The notes under the pieces are model-generated. The model saw only the letters and a list, made by a program, of their open reading frames with translations. It did no database searches and was not told the DNA's origin. Positions 1 through 5,994 of a DNA stretch of 6,216 bases are shown here, piece by piece. The position numbers and the translations under genes are program-made. This DNA comes from an uncultured Elusimicrobiales bacterium (GTDB lineage: Bacteria > Elusimicrobiota > Elusimicrobia > Elusimicrobiales > Elusimicrobiaceae): the NCBI GenBank assembly GCA_934644855.1, contig CAKUDJ010000056.1, forward strand, positions 1 to 6,216. Reading direction: 5' to 3'. Every line of letters begins with the position of its first letter. The first letter of the stretch is position 1.

Positions 1-159
1 GCCCAAGTCTAAAGATTGGGAGGCAGATACCGTATCATACGCCACATACGGCACAGGGAAATACGCTACCATTTTCATAGTGTTTTTGATGGTAGCAGGT
101 GCGGCAAACGCCGACGAGGTGCAGAACACGCCTGCAAAAAACAAAAATATTTTTTTCAT
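1..159 (-). CDS. Secreted protein of unknown function, N-terminal part (cut by window edge)
   Basis: Reading the minus strand from an ATG at 159-157 gives 53 uninterrupted codons to the window edge. The protein opens with a classic Sec signal peptide: a KK n-region at residues 2-3, a hydrophobic core (IFLFFAGVF, about 4-12) and an AFA/AP signal peptidase I site near residue 19-20. The mature part begins APATIKNTMKMVAYFPVPY and continues to SQSLDLG at the edge. A GGGAG ribosome binding site lies 7 bases upstream, which strongly supports this start. The export prediction is solid. I do not recognise the family, so no function is given. It lies downstream of the helicase gene but behind that gene's terminator, so it probably has its own promoter. 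A second minus-strand frame over this stretch lacks a signal peptide and starts inside the terminator, so it is not preferred. Confidence 0.8.
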   Translation of the reverse strand, partial: MKKIFLFFAGVFCTSSAFAAPATIKNTMKMVAYFPVPYVAYDTVSASQSLDLG

Positions 160-166
160 AATCTTT

Positions 167-171
167 CTCCC
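167..171 (-). promoter_or_regulatory. Ribosome binding site of the left-edge secreted protein
   Basis: The minus strand reads GGGAG followed by 7 bases and ATG. This is near-consensus Shine-Dalgarno spacing, and it fixes the start of the signal-peptide protein at position 159. Confidence 0.75.
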
Positions 172-215
172 GATAGGCAAGTAAAAACGGCAACGGCGGC
201 CGATTACCAAAACCT

Positions 216-244
216 ATAATATGGGGATACCTGACCCAACTAAA
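216..244 (-). promoter_or_regulatory. Possible promoter of the left-edge secreted protein
   Basis: On the minus strand TTTAGT (244-239) and TATTAT (221-216) are separated by 17 bases. The -10 box is good and the -35 box is weak. Transcription would start near 209, giving a leader of about 50 bases. The placement fits, because the helicase terminator lies just upstream and the secreted gene needs its own start. This is inferred from matches to the sigma-70 consensus only. Confidence 0.3.
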
Positions 245-254
245 AGCTACTGTA

Positions 255-311
255 TCAAAAAAAAAAAACAAAATCAAGAGGGGTTTAGCCTTCTTTGCCA
301 AACCCCTCTTG
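255..311 (-). terminator. Rho-independent terminator of the ABC-F/helicase operon
   Basis: A perfect 12-bp stem (CAAGAGGGGTTT at 275-286 with AAACCCCTCTTG at 300-311) encloses a 13-base loop. On the minus strand it is followed by ATTTTG and a run of 12 T (268-257). It lies about 50 bases past the helicase stop codon. Orientation and T-tract both point to termination of minus-strand transcription. Confidence 0.92.
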
Positions 312-360
312 AAGGCGGAATAAAAACCTTTATTTTATAATACAAATGGCCACACGAGGC

Positions 361-1953
361 TTACTTCTTTTTTTTGCGGCCAAACAATTTGCTAAAGGCT
401 TTTTTAACAAAACTCTTCAGCCCGCCTTTCTTGGGCGCGGTTTGTTGGCGTTTTTCCTGTGCGCGGCGGCGGTTGAGTGCGCGCTTACTGGCACCCACCC
501 GCGCCACATTATGCCCGCCAAAGCGTGTTTCCCCCGCCTGTTTTTGCAGCCGCTGCGGAGCGGTGCGCTTTTTGTGGGGCGCGCGGCGCTCCGCCTGTTT
601 GGGGGAATCTGCCCGGCGGCTCAAACGGCGCGGCGCGGCAGGAACATCCAACTTATCCGTTGCCAAAATAACACGCGGTGCGCGGGCCGGAGCCGGGTTT
701 TGCGGCAAGTCCACCTCGCCCGATTCCAACAATTCACGCGCGCGGCGGGTGGCTTCCCCGCGGCGCAAGGTGTTGGCGCGCCCGCGGCGGGAGCGGCCTT
801 CTTCCTGCGGCACAAATTTGGGTTCCGGCAGCGGGTCGTTCGTTTTTTCCACCAGTTTAACCGGGGTGGAAAACTGGGCGACTTCGCTAATTTCCCGCCA
901 TTTATCTTCATCCCCCGCTATAAAGGAAACGGCACACCCCACCGAGCCCGCGCGGCCCGTGCGGCCAATGCGGTGGATGTAGTCTTCCGGGCATTGGGGC
1001 AAATCATAATTAATTACATGGCCGATATGCGGCACGTCAATCCCGCGGGCGGCTACGTCGGTAGCTACCAATACGCGCAAGGTGCCGTTTCTAAACGCAT
1101 CCATAACCTGTTGGCGGCGGTTTTGGCGTAAATCCCCATGGATGGCGTTGGCTTTAATGCCGTACATTTTAAGTTGTTTAGCCAAACGGTCCGCCCCGTG
1201 CTTGGTGCGCACAAACACCAATACGGAGCCTTTGCGGGTGTTTAATTCATGCACTAATTGGGGCAGTTTTTCACGCACGCCCATACAAATAATTTCTTGG
1301 CTGACTAAATCCACCGTAGAAGTGACGGAGCCGATTTTTACGCGCACCGGCTCTTTAAGATACTGGGCCGCCAGGCCGGTAATTTCTTTGGGCATAGTGG
1401 CGGAAAACAACAGGGTTTGTTTGTTTTCTTCCGGCAAGATATACGCAATTGTTTGGATGTCGTCGCGAAAGCCCATATCCAACATACGGTCCGTTTCGTC
1501 CAACACAAAGTAGCGCACGTTGGAAAGGTCAATGGTTTTGCGGTTCATGTGGTCAATCACGCGGCCGGGGGTGGCAATAATAAAGCGCGGGTGACGGGCC
1601 AACTTTACAAATTGGCGGTCAATGTTATCGCCCCCGATAATCAGGGCCGAAGTAAAGCGCGGGTCTTTACCCACCAGGTCGTGCAAGGCTTCGTACGTTT
1701 GTTGGGCCAGTTCGCGCGTGGGCGATAAAACAAGCGCCGCGCCGCCGTCTTCTTCTTTTTCCATACGGCTTAAAATGGGCAGTAAAAAGGCAAACGTTTT
1801 GCCCGTGCCCGTCTGAGCCGTGCCCAGTACGTCGTGCCCTTGCATGGCGGGCTCAATGGCCTGCGCCTGAATGGGCGTAGGCGTGGTAATACCCAAGCGT
1901 TTTAGCGCATCTTGCAAAAACGCGGGCAAAATAGAAAAGTCTTTCATAGACAT
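361..1953 (-). CDS. DEAD-box ATP-dependent RNA helicase, RhlE-like, with long basic C-terminal tail
   Basis: This 530-residue protein unwinds or remodels RNA duplexes using ATP, presumably in the cytoplasm on rRNA or mRNA. The core motifs are in order: Q motif with preceding Phe (F6 to about Q29), motif I AQTGTGKT (46-53), Ia PTRELAQQ (78-85), TPGR (128-131), motif II DETD (152-155), motif III SAT (184-186), motif IV VLVFVRT (244-250), motif V ATDVAARGID (297-306) and motif VI HRIGRTGR (327-334). Residues from about 375 to 530 form a Lys/Arg/Ala/Pro-rich tail ending FGRKKKK, expected to be disordered and RNA-binding. Motif II has Thr where Ala is usual. The ATG at 1953 is preferred over the one two codons later because AAGGA sits 6 bases before it. 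It is the second gene after the ABC-F ATPase and is followed by a terminator. The family is certain. The exact subfamily and RNA target are not. Confidence 0.97.
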   Translation of the reverse strand: MSMKDFSILPAFLQDALKRLGITTPTPIQAQAIEPAMQGHDVLGTAQTGTGKTFAFLLPILSRMEKEEDGGAALVLSPTRELAQQTYEALHDLVGKDPRFTSALIIGGDNIDRQFVKLARHPRFIIATPGRVIDHMNRKTIDLSNVRYFVLDETDRMLDMGFRDDIQTIAYILPEENKQTLLFSATMPKEITGLAAQYLKEPVRVKIGSVTSTVDLVSQEIICMGVREKLPQLVHELNTRKGSVLVFVRTKHGADRLAKQLKMYGIKANAIHGDLRQNRRQQVMDAFRNGTLRVLVATDVAARGIDVPHIGHVINYDLPQCPEDYIHRIGRTGRAGSVGCAVSFIAGDEDKWREISEVAQFSTPVKLVEKTNDPLPEPKFVPQEEGRSRRGRANTLRRGEATRRARELLESGEVDLPQNPAPARAPRVILATDKLDVPAAPRRLSRRADSPKQAERRAPHKKRTAPQRLQKQAGETRFGGHNVARVGASKRALNRRRAQEKRQQTAPKKGGLKSFVKKAFSKLFGRKKKK

Positions 1954-1959
1954 TCAAAT

Positions 1960-1964
1960 TCCTT
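1960..1964 (-). promoter_or_regulatory. Ribosome binding site of the helicase gene
   Basis: The minus strand reads AAGGA, 6 bases and ATG (1953-1951). The site lies inside the 15-base gap after the ABC-F stop codon, which supports co-transcription and selects the upstream of two nearby ATG codons. Confidence 0.7.
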
Positions 1965-1968
1965 ATTA

Positions 1969-3819
1969 TTAATCTGCGTGCAAAAGGGCTTCGCATTGTT
2001 CGTTTAAGGCAAGCCATTCTTCTTCACACTTGTTCAGTTCGTCCGTCAACAGGGCCAGTTCTATGCTCCCGTCGGCCGAATATTGTACCAGCAGTTGCTG
2101 TTCCAGTTGCGCTTTGCGGGCGGAGAGCTTTTCCATTTGTTTATCCAGCTCCCGGATTTGTTTTTTAAGAGGTGCGGCATCCGCGCGGCGTTTGGCCGCA
2201 TCCCGGCGCCGGGCCTCTTTGCCGGACATTTTATCACTGGCGGCACCTTCGCGGTCCCCCCCGTTAAGAAGCTGCATTTTGTAGTCTTCCAAATCCCCGG
2301 TAAAAGTGCGGCAAGTGCCGCCGCGCACAATCCAAAGCGTATCGCACGCCATTTCTATAACGTGCAAATCGTGCGTGATTAACACCACCGCCCCGGTATA
2401 GGCGTTCAGCGCGTCTAACAGCGCGTCGCGCGATTGGATGTCCAGGTGGTTGGTGGGTTCGTCCAAAATCAGCAAATGGGGCGCGTCTTTGGTAATCAGC
2501 GCCAAAAGCAGGCGGGATTTTTCCCCGCCGGAAAGTTTGCCGATTTCGGTATCCGACTTGGCTTTATTTAAGCCGAACGCACCCAGTTGGGCGCGTATTT
2601 GGGTTTCGCTTGCCCCGGGCATTACATCACCCAGTTGTTCAAAAGGGGTTTTTTCCACGTCCAGTTCTTCCGTCTGGTGTTGGGAAAAATAAGCGATTTT
2701 CATTTTTTTGGCCGTCGTCATCTTGCCGCTCATCAGCAGTAAGCGGTGGGATAAAATTTTGGCCAGGGTGGATTTACCGTTCCCGTTCGCACCTAACAGG
2801 GCGATACGGTCGTCCTGCTCTATGCGTAAATTCAAGTCCGTCAGCACGGGTTTTTCGTCATAGCCGGCAACGCCGCCCTCTATGGAGATTAAAGACTGTG
2901 TCAGCCGCGTGGGGGACGGAAACTGAAAGTGGACTTCCGGGTCCTTGGGGATAGGCGGTAATTCGCCCATTTTTTCTATCATTTTGATACGGCTTTGCGC
3001 CTGCTTGGCCTTGGTGGCCTTGTAGCGGAAACGGTCCACGAACGATTGCAAATGCGACACTACGCGCTCGTGCTTGGCGGCGGCCAAGCGCATACCTTCT
3101 ATGGCGGCGGCGCGGGTGCGTTCGTACTGGTCGTAATTGCCGTTATAGAGCTTCAGAACGGCGTTTTCCACATGGATAATTTTATCGCACAGCAGGTTCA
3201 AAATATGCCGGTCATGGCTGATGATAAAAACGGTTTTATTCAGGTGGAGCAGGTAGTTTTCCAACCAGACGGAAGTTTCCAAATCCAGGTGGTTGGTGGG
3301 TTCGTCCAACAACAAGCAGTTGCTTGGCGCATACAGCGCGGCCGCCAGACACGCACGCACCTGCCACCCGCCGGAAAACTCTTTTAAGGGGCGGTGGAAG
3401 TCTTTATTTTCAAACCCCAACCCGCTTAAAATAGCGCTGGCGCGCGCGGTGGCGCTATGGGCGCCCAAAAACTCCATGCGGTCAAAAACTTCCGCCAGGC
3501 GCTCACCGGAAATATCCGCCCGTTGGGATTCTTTTTCCAACGCGGTCAGTTCTTTATCGGCCGCCAACACATAAGGCAAGAGCGGTTGTGACGGGTCCGC
3601 AATTTCCTGCGCTACGGTGGCAATTTGCGTTCCGCGGGTAATTTCAATCTTTCCGCCGTCGGGCGAAAAAGCCCCCGTAATCAGCTTGAAAAGCGTACTT
3701 TTACCGCAGCCGTTGGGGCCTACTAAACCCACTTTTTGGCCGTCTTGTATCAATACGGAAGCATCTTCAAACAGGGTGCGGAGCCCAAAATGGAAGGAAA
3801 GGTCTTTAATCTCTATCAC
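1969..3819 (-). CDS. ABC-F family ATPase, YheS-like, probable ribosome-associated translation factor
   Basis: This 616-residue protein has two ABC domains in one chain and no transmembrane segment, as in the ABC-F group, which acts at the ribosomal E site rather than in transport. Domain 1 has Walker A GPNGCGKST (34-42), signature FSGGW (148-152), Walker B LLLDEPTNHLD (169-179) and switch SHD (201-203). The linker (about 240-300) contains DRFRYKATKAKQAQSRIKM, the interdomain arm that resembles E. coli YheS. Domain 2 has GANGNGKST (343-351), LSGGEKSR (429-436), LLILDEPTNHLD (449-460) and THD (482-484). Residues about 530-616 form a charged coiled-coil tail. Length and motif spacing match YheS. 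The start codon is GTG, because an in-frame TAA lies five codons upstream and no ATG is available in frame. No good Shine-Dalgarno precedes it. It is the first gene of an operon with the helicase. Drug resistance is not implied. Confidence 0.96.
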   Translation of the reverse strand: MIEIKDLSFHFGLRTLFEDASVLIQDGQKVGLVGPNGCGKSTLFKLITGAFSPDGGKIEITRGTQIATVAQEIADPSQPLLPYVLAADKELTALEKESQRADISGERLAEVFDRMEFLGAHSATARASAILSGLGFENKDFHRPLKEFSGGWQVRACLAAALYAPSNCLLLDEPTNHLDLETSVWLENYLLHLNKTVFIISHDRHILNLLCDKIIHVENAVLKLYNGNYDQYERTRAAAIEGMRLAAAKHERVVSHLQSFVDRFRYKATKAKQAQSRIKMIEKMGELPPIPKDPEVHFQFPSPTRLTQSLISIEGGVAGYDEKPVLTDLNLRIEQDDRIALLGANGNGKSTLAKILSHRLLLMSGKMTTAKKMKIAYFSQHQTEELDVEKTPFEQLGDVMPGASETQIRAQLGAFGLNKAKSDTEIGKLSGGEKSRLLLALITKDAPHLLILDEPTNHLDIQSRDALLDALNAYTGAVVLITHDLHVIEMACDTLWIVRGGTCRTFTGDLEDYKMQLLNGGDREGAASDKMSGKEARRRDAAKRRADAAPLKKQIRELDKQMEKLSARKAQLEQQLLVQYSADGSIELALLTDELNKCEEEWLALNEQCEALLHAD

Positions 3820-3828
3820 AATACATAT

Positions 3829-3845
3829 ATTTTACCAAATTTATA
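3829..3845 (-). promoter_or_regulatory. Possible -10 region(s) for the ABC-F/helicase operon
   Basis: On the minus strand TATAAA (3845-3840) and an extended -10, TGGTAAAAT (3837-3829), lie just before the GTG start. No convincing -35 was seen for either. If TAAAAT is used, transcription would begin only a few bases before the start codon. This is consensus matching only. Confidence 0.3.
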
Positions 3846-3910
3846 CACGCAGGAGCGGGCGGCAAACGCGGGCGAAATTCTACGACGAGAAAATATAAAA
3901 ATTACACAAC

Positions 3911-3932
3911 CCGGGAAAGGGGTTCCCCTCGG
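3911..3932. promoter_or_regulatory. Imperfect dyad between divergent promoters (possible operator)
   Basis: GGGAA (3913-3917) and TTCCC (3923-3927) form a 5-bp inverted repeat around AGGGG. The outer CC (3911-3912) and GG (3931-3932) could extend it past a 3-base bulge. It sits immediately upstream of the plus-strand -35 box and within the divergent spacer, where a regulator could bind. There is no direct evidence of function. Confidence 0.25.
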
Positions 3933-3937
3933 TAAAA

Positions 3938-3964
3938 TTGACAAACGCCCAAATTTGATAGAAT
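3938..3964 (+). promoter_or_regulatory. Sigma-70-type promoter of the FtsA-like gene
   Basis: A perfect -35 box TTGACA (3938-3943) is followed after 15 bases by TAGAAT (3959-3964), which carries the extended -10 dinucleotide as TGATAGAAT. The spacer is short, but the extended -10 could compensate. Transcription would start near 3971, about 18 bases before the ATG. Confidence 0.6.
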
Positions 3965-3978
3965 AAGTAAAAGTTTTT

Positions 3979-3982
3979 GGAG
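3979..3982 (+). promoter_or_regulatory. Ribosome binding site of the FtsA-like gene
   Basis: GGAG followed by TTTTAC and ATG (3989-3991). This favours the ATG over an in-frame TTG at 3977, which would overlap the binding site. Confidence 0.8.
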
Positions 3983-3988
3983 TTTTAC

Positions 3989-5131
3989 ATGAACCGCAAC
4001 ATATTAGCCCTGGATTTCGGCAGCGGCAAAATTACCGCCGCGTTAAGTGCCTATGACGACGAAACCAACACCCTGCGCGTGCGCCGCACGCTGCAGGAAC
4101 CGTGCGCGGGCATAAACGGCAGCGTAATTTTGGATTTGAAAGGCGCCGAAAGAGCTTTAAGCAAAATATTTGCGGACATTTCCGAATATGTATCGTTCAA
4201 CCCGTCGGTAGTGGTGGGGGTGCGCGGCAGCTTTTTAAGTTTTTTGCATACCAGCGGCACCAAATTCCGGGAGGCTAACCTCCGCCCGATTACCCCCAAA
4301 GATATAAACGAAGCTATCAACAATTCCATTCCGTCCAACTTAAATGAAAATTTAGAAGTGATAGACGTACTGCCCACCGGGTATATGTTAGATTCCCAAC
4401 CGTGTATTGACCCCCAAGGGTTAAGAGGGTTTTATTTGGAAGCCGATACATTTATTACCTTTGCACTTAAAACCCAACTGCAAAACCTAAACTGTATGTT
4501 GGAAGATTGCGAATGTATAGATTATGCCGCGTTTCCGGCTTCGGTAGCCTTGGCACAAACGCTGATGCGCCCGGAAGAAAAAAAGAGCACCACTTTATTT
4601 TTAGATATAGGCGGCACCAACACTTCCGCTCTTTTATACCATAAAGGCGCTATTTTGCAAGGGTGGGAACTGCCCCTGGGGGCCGAAATAATTGTGCAGG
4701 AAGTGGCTGATGTGCTGCAAAATGATTTGGCCGCCACCCGCAAAACCCTCAGCCGGTATGAATACGGGGATGATGAAATTGTAGATGATGTACTGGATGA
4801 AGCCTCTAAAAAATTAATGAAAGCCATTAAAAAAGAGCTGCTTAACTCCGTGGACTACTTAAAATTCCCCCCCACGAGCGCCGTATTAAGCGGCGGCGGC
4901 ACCGGGGAAAGCGTGCGCGAAGCCGCCAAAAATGTGTTCAGTTTACGCAAGGCGCGCCTGGCCGTATGCGAGGACCTCATCCCGGATGCGCAAGGGCGCG
5001 AGGCTGTTTTTTCCACGGTTATTGCGCTTACCCACCATTATTTGGAACGCGAAATGACCGAAGCCGTACACCCCGCCAAAAAAGAGGACAGTTTTTTGGG
5101 CGGGCTGTTATCGCGTTTTGGGTTTAATTAA
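3989..5131 (+). CDS. FtsA-like actin-fold protein with C-terminal membrane-targeting helix
   Basis: This 380-residue protein belongs to the FtsA branch of the actin/Hsp70 fold, whose members tether FtsZ filaments to the membrane during cell division. Visible parts: phosphate-1 loop ALDFGSGKITAAL (7-19, with K14); a region at about 80-160 (ITPKDINEAI, then VLPTGYMLD and GLRGFYLEADTFITFA) that matches the FtsA-specific 1C (SHS2) domain; a second nucleotide loop at 206-213; and the adenosine loop AVLSGGGTGES (298-308). The last residues, DSFLGGLLSRFGFN (367-380), look like FtsA's amphipathic membrane-targeting helix. There is no signal peptide or transmembrane segment. It is shorter than E. coli FtsA (about 420). 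The second loop reads DIGGTNTS rather than DIGGGTTD, so nucleotide handling may differ. It is transcribed alone, with no ftsZ or ftsQ nearby. PilM, which shares the fold, is less likely because of the 1C placement and terminal helix. It may be a divergent FtsA or a second paralogue. Confidence 0.8.
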   Translation: MNRNILALDFGSGKITAALSAYDDETNTLRVRRTLQEPCAGINGSVILDLKGAERALSKIFADISEYVSFNPSVVVGVRGSFLSFLHTSGTKFREANLRPITPKDINEAINNSIPSNLNENLEVIDVLPTGYMLDSQPCIDPQGLRGFYLEADTFITFALKTQLQNLNCMLEDCECIDYAAFPASVALAQTLMRPEEKKSTTLFLDIGGTNTSALLYHKGAILQGWELPLGAEIIVQEVADVLQNDLAATRKTLSRYEYGDDEIVDDVLDEASKKLMKAIKKELLNSVDYLKFPPTSAVLSGGGTGESVREAAKNVFSLRKARLAVCEDLIPDAQGREAVFSTVIALTHHYLEREMTEAVHPAKKEDSFLGGLLSRFGFN

Positions 5132-5144
5132 CCGCGCCCCTTAT

Positions 5145-5178
5145 GAAACTCCCCGGGCTCACGCCCGGGGTTTCTTTT
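5145..5178 (+). terminator. Rho-independent terminator of the FtsA-like gene
   Basis: A perfect 8-bp GC stem, CCCCGGGC (5151-5158) with GCCCGGGG (5163-5170), has a TCAC tetraloop and is followed by TTTCTTTT. GAAA (5145-5148) and TTTC (5171-5174) can extend the stem past a 2-base bulge. It begins 13 bases after the stop codon. Confidence 0.92.
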
Positions 5179-5208
5179 GCTCCAAAATTTCAGCGTTGCT
5201 TAATTTTG

Positions 5209-5255
5209 CCCGCTACTAAACTCAAGGAGAAAACAAAGTTTTTTCTAGTAGCGGG
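5209..5255. other. Bulged stem-loop in the convergent spacer, function unknown
   Basis: CCCGCTACTA (5209-5218) and TAGTAGCGGG (5246-5255) are a perfect 10-bp inverted repeat. Inside it, GAGAAAAC (5227-5234) pairs with GTTTTTTC (5238-5245) around an AAA loop, allowing one G-U pair. The inner helix abuts the right outer arm directly, leaving a one-sided bulge AACTCAAG (5219-5226). No strong T-tract follows on either strand, so it is not a standard terminator. It could be a structured RNA end, a small RNA part, a processed 3' element or a DNA-level cruciform. The structure is seen directly; its role is not known. Confidence 0.55.
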
Positions 5256-5270
5256 TTTGCACATTCCATT

Positions 5271-5290
5271 CCTCGGGCTTACGCCCGGGG
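5271..5290. repeat. Second copy of the CGGGC-TYAC-GCCCGGGG hairpin
   Basis: CCTCGGGC (5271-5278) pairs with GCCCGGGG (5283-5290) around TTAC, with one T-G wobble. It repeats almost exactly the core of the terminator 120 bases upstream, including the GGGGTTT on its right. Only TTTATTG follows, so terminator activity on the plus strand would be weak. It may be a back-up terminator or a dispersed intergenic repeat. Confidence 0.55.
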
Positions 5291-5378
5291 TTTATTGTGA
5301 GCAGTAGTTATAAAGCCAGGCTATATAAAAATGAGTAAAATAGATTCCACGGCTTGTTAAGTGCGCGGAAAAAAAAAA
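5291..5378. other. AT-rich remainder of the convergent spacer
   Basis: This stretch lies downstream of the pilin gene on its strand and contains a run of 10 A (5369-5378) directly after the pilin stop codon, which is T on the sense strand. No convincing gene, promoter or standard terminator was seen in it. A weak GC-rich hairpin within the last pilin codons precedes the T run by about 15 bases, too far for a classic terminator. Confidence 0.4.
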
Positions 5379-5942
5379 TTATCTATTATCCGGCCAGGGG
5401 CATGCGCCCATGGTGCCATTATTACAGCACCACCCGCCTGATGGCTCTTCCGTTCCGCAGAAATCCGCACATAATTCCTTACCCGCATCATTAGCACCAT
5501 AACACGATATATCATCCGATTGAAACCAACGCGTCAATTGATATTGATATTGCACAGAGGCCTCGAGCTCTCCATTCACTACACGCAAGACAGTAACCAT
5601 TTCATCGGGAATTCCAGGCCCTCCTATAGCAATCCAAAACCCATTTCCACCAGCTCCGGTTTGAGGGTCCCCCTTGGTGTAATAGGTGTTGCCGGTTGCC
5701 CCCTTAGGATGCACGTCCAACCCACGGAAATCTCTCGCATAACGATTAGTTTGCATATGTTTGCGGCGTTGCGCCTGGACAATGTTATTTATTAATGTTT
5801 CGGCTTCCGCCATGCGGGCGCGCTCCACCGCCTTAAAATATTGCGGGAGTGCCACGCTGGACAAAATGCCGATAATCAGCACAACCACCAATAACTCAAT
5901 AAGCGTAAAACCGCCTAAACGGCCGATATTCACGTTTTTCAT
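5379..5942 (-). CDS. Type IV pilin or pseudopilin (prepilin) with cysteine-rich C-terminus
   Basis: This 187-residue prepilin has a short basic leader MKNVNIGRLGG, a prepilin peptidase site G11/F12, then FTLIELLVVVLIIGILSSVALPQYFKA, with the required Glu at position +5 of the mature protein (E16) and a hydrophobic helix of about 20 residues. After PrpD-like cleavage by a PilD-type peptidase it would be inner-membrane anchored and then assembled into a type IV pilus or type II secretion pseudopilus. The globular part is Gly-rich at 81-110 and has six Cys at 147, 158, 162, 172, 173 and 181, fitting disulfides in the periplasm. The ATG at 5942 is chosen because GAGG lies 6 bases before it and the residues upstream of it do not fit a leader. 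No other assembly gene is in the window, so its machine cannot be told. The N-terminus resembles Elusimicrobiota pilins from memory. Confidence 0.92.
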   Translation of the reverse strand: MKNVNIGRLGGFTLIELLVVVLIIGILSSVALPQYFKAVERARMAEAETLINNIVQAQRRKHMQTNRYARDFRGLDVHPKGATGNTYYTKGDPQTGAGGNGFWIAIGGPGIPDEMVTVLRVVNGELEASVQYQYQLTRWFQSDDISCYGANDAGKELCADFCGTEEPSGGWCCNNGTMGACPWPDNR

Positions 5943-5948
5943 AGGGGA

Positions 5949-5952
5949 CCTC
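5949..5952 (-). promoter_or_regulatory. Ribosome binding site of the pilin gene
   Basis: The minus strand reads GAGG, 6 bases and ATG (5942-5940). An upstream in-frame ATG at 5954-5952 overlaps this site and is therefore unlikely to be the start. Confidence 0.75.
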
Positions 5953-5953
5953 A

Positions 5954-5994
5954 TTTTTTGATAAATTTTACTACAAGCAAAATTTATCAAAAAA
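5954..5994 (-). promoter_or_regulatory. Perfect 16-bp inverted repeat in the pilin leader
   Basis: TTTTTTGATAAATTTT (5954-5969) and AAAATTTATCAAAAAA (5979-5994) are perfect complements around a 9-base loop. On the pilin strand the stem ends one base before the GAGG ribosome binding site. It could form an mRNA 5' hairpin that stabilises the transcript or limits ribosome access, or be a DNA operator. The A run on the right continues to 5999. The repeat is certain, the role inferred. Confidence 0.6.

Noticed and set aside
35..301. Minus-strand 88-codon frame overlapping the left-edge secreted gene
   Set aside because: It starts inside the terminator hairpin, its N-terminus encodes the T-tract as Phe residues, and it conflicts with the signal-peptide frame that has a proper ribosome binding site.
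346..1131. Long plus-strand open frame (261 codons) opposite the helicase tail
   Set aside because: It lies antisense to a clearly conserved helicase. Its openness follows from the GC-rich codon bias of the helicase tail. It has no recognisable domain.
5143..5307. Plus-strand 54-codon frame from an ATG just after the FtsA-like gene
   Set aside because: It has no Shine-Dalgarno and translates the terminator and its repeat (PGLTPGV and LGLTPGV). It is better explained by hairpins than by a protein.
5382..5415. Hairpin in the last pilin codons followed by a T run, as a pilin terminator
   Set aside because: The stem is imperfect and ends about 15 bases before the T run, too far for a standard rho-independent terminator.
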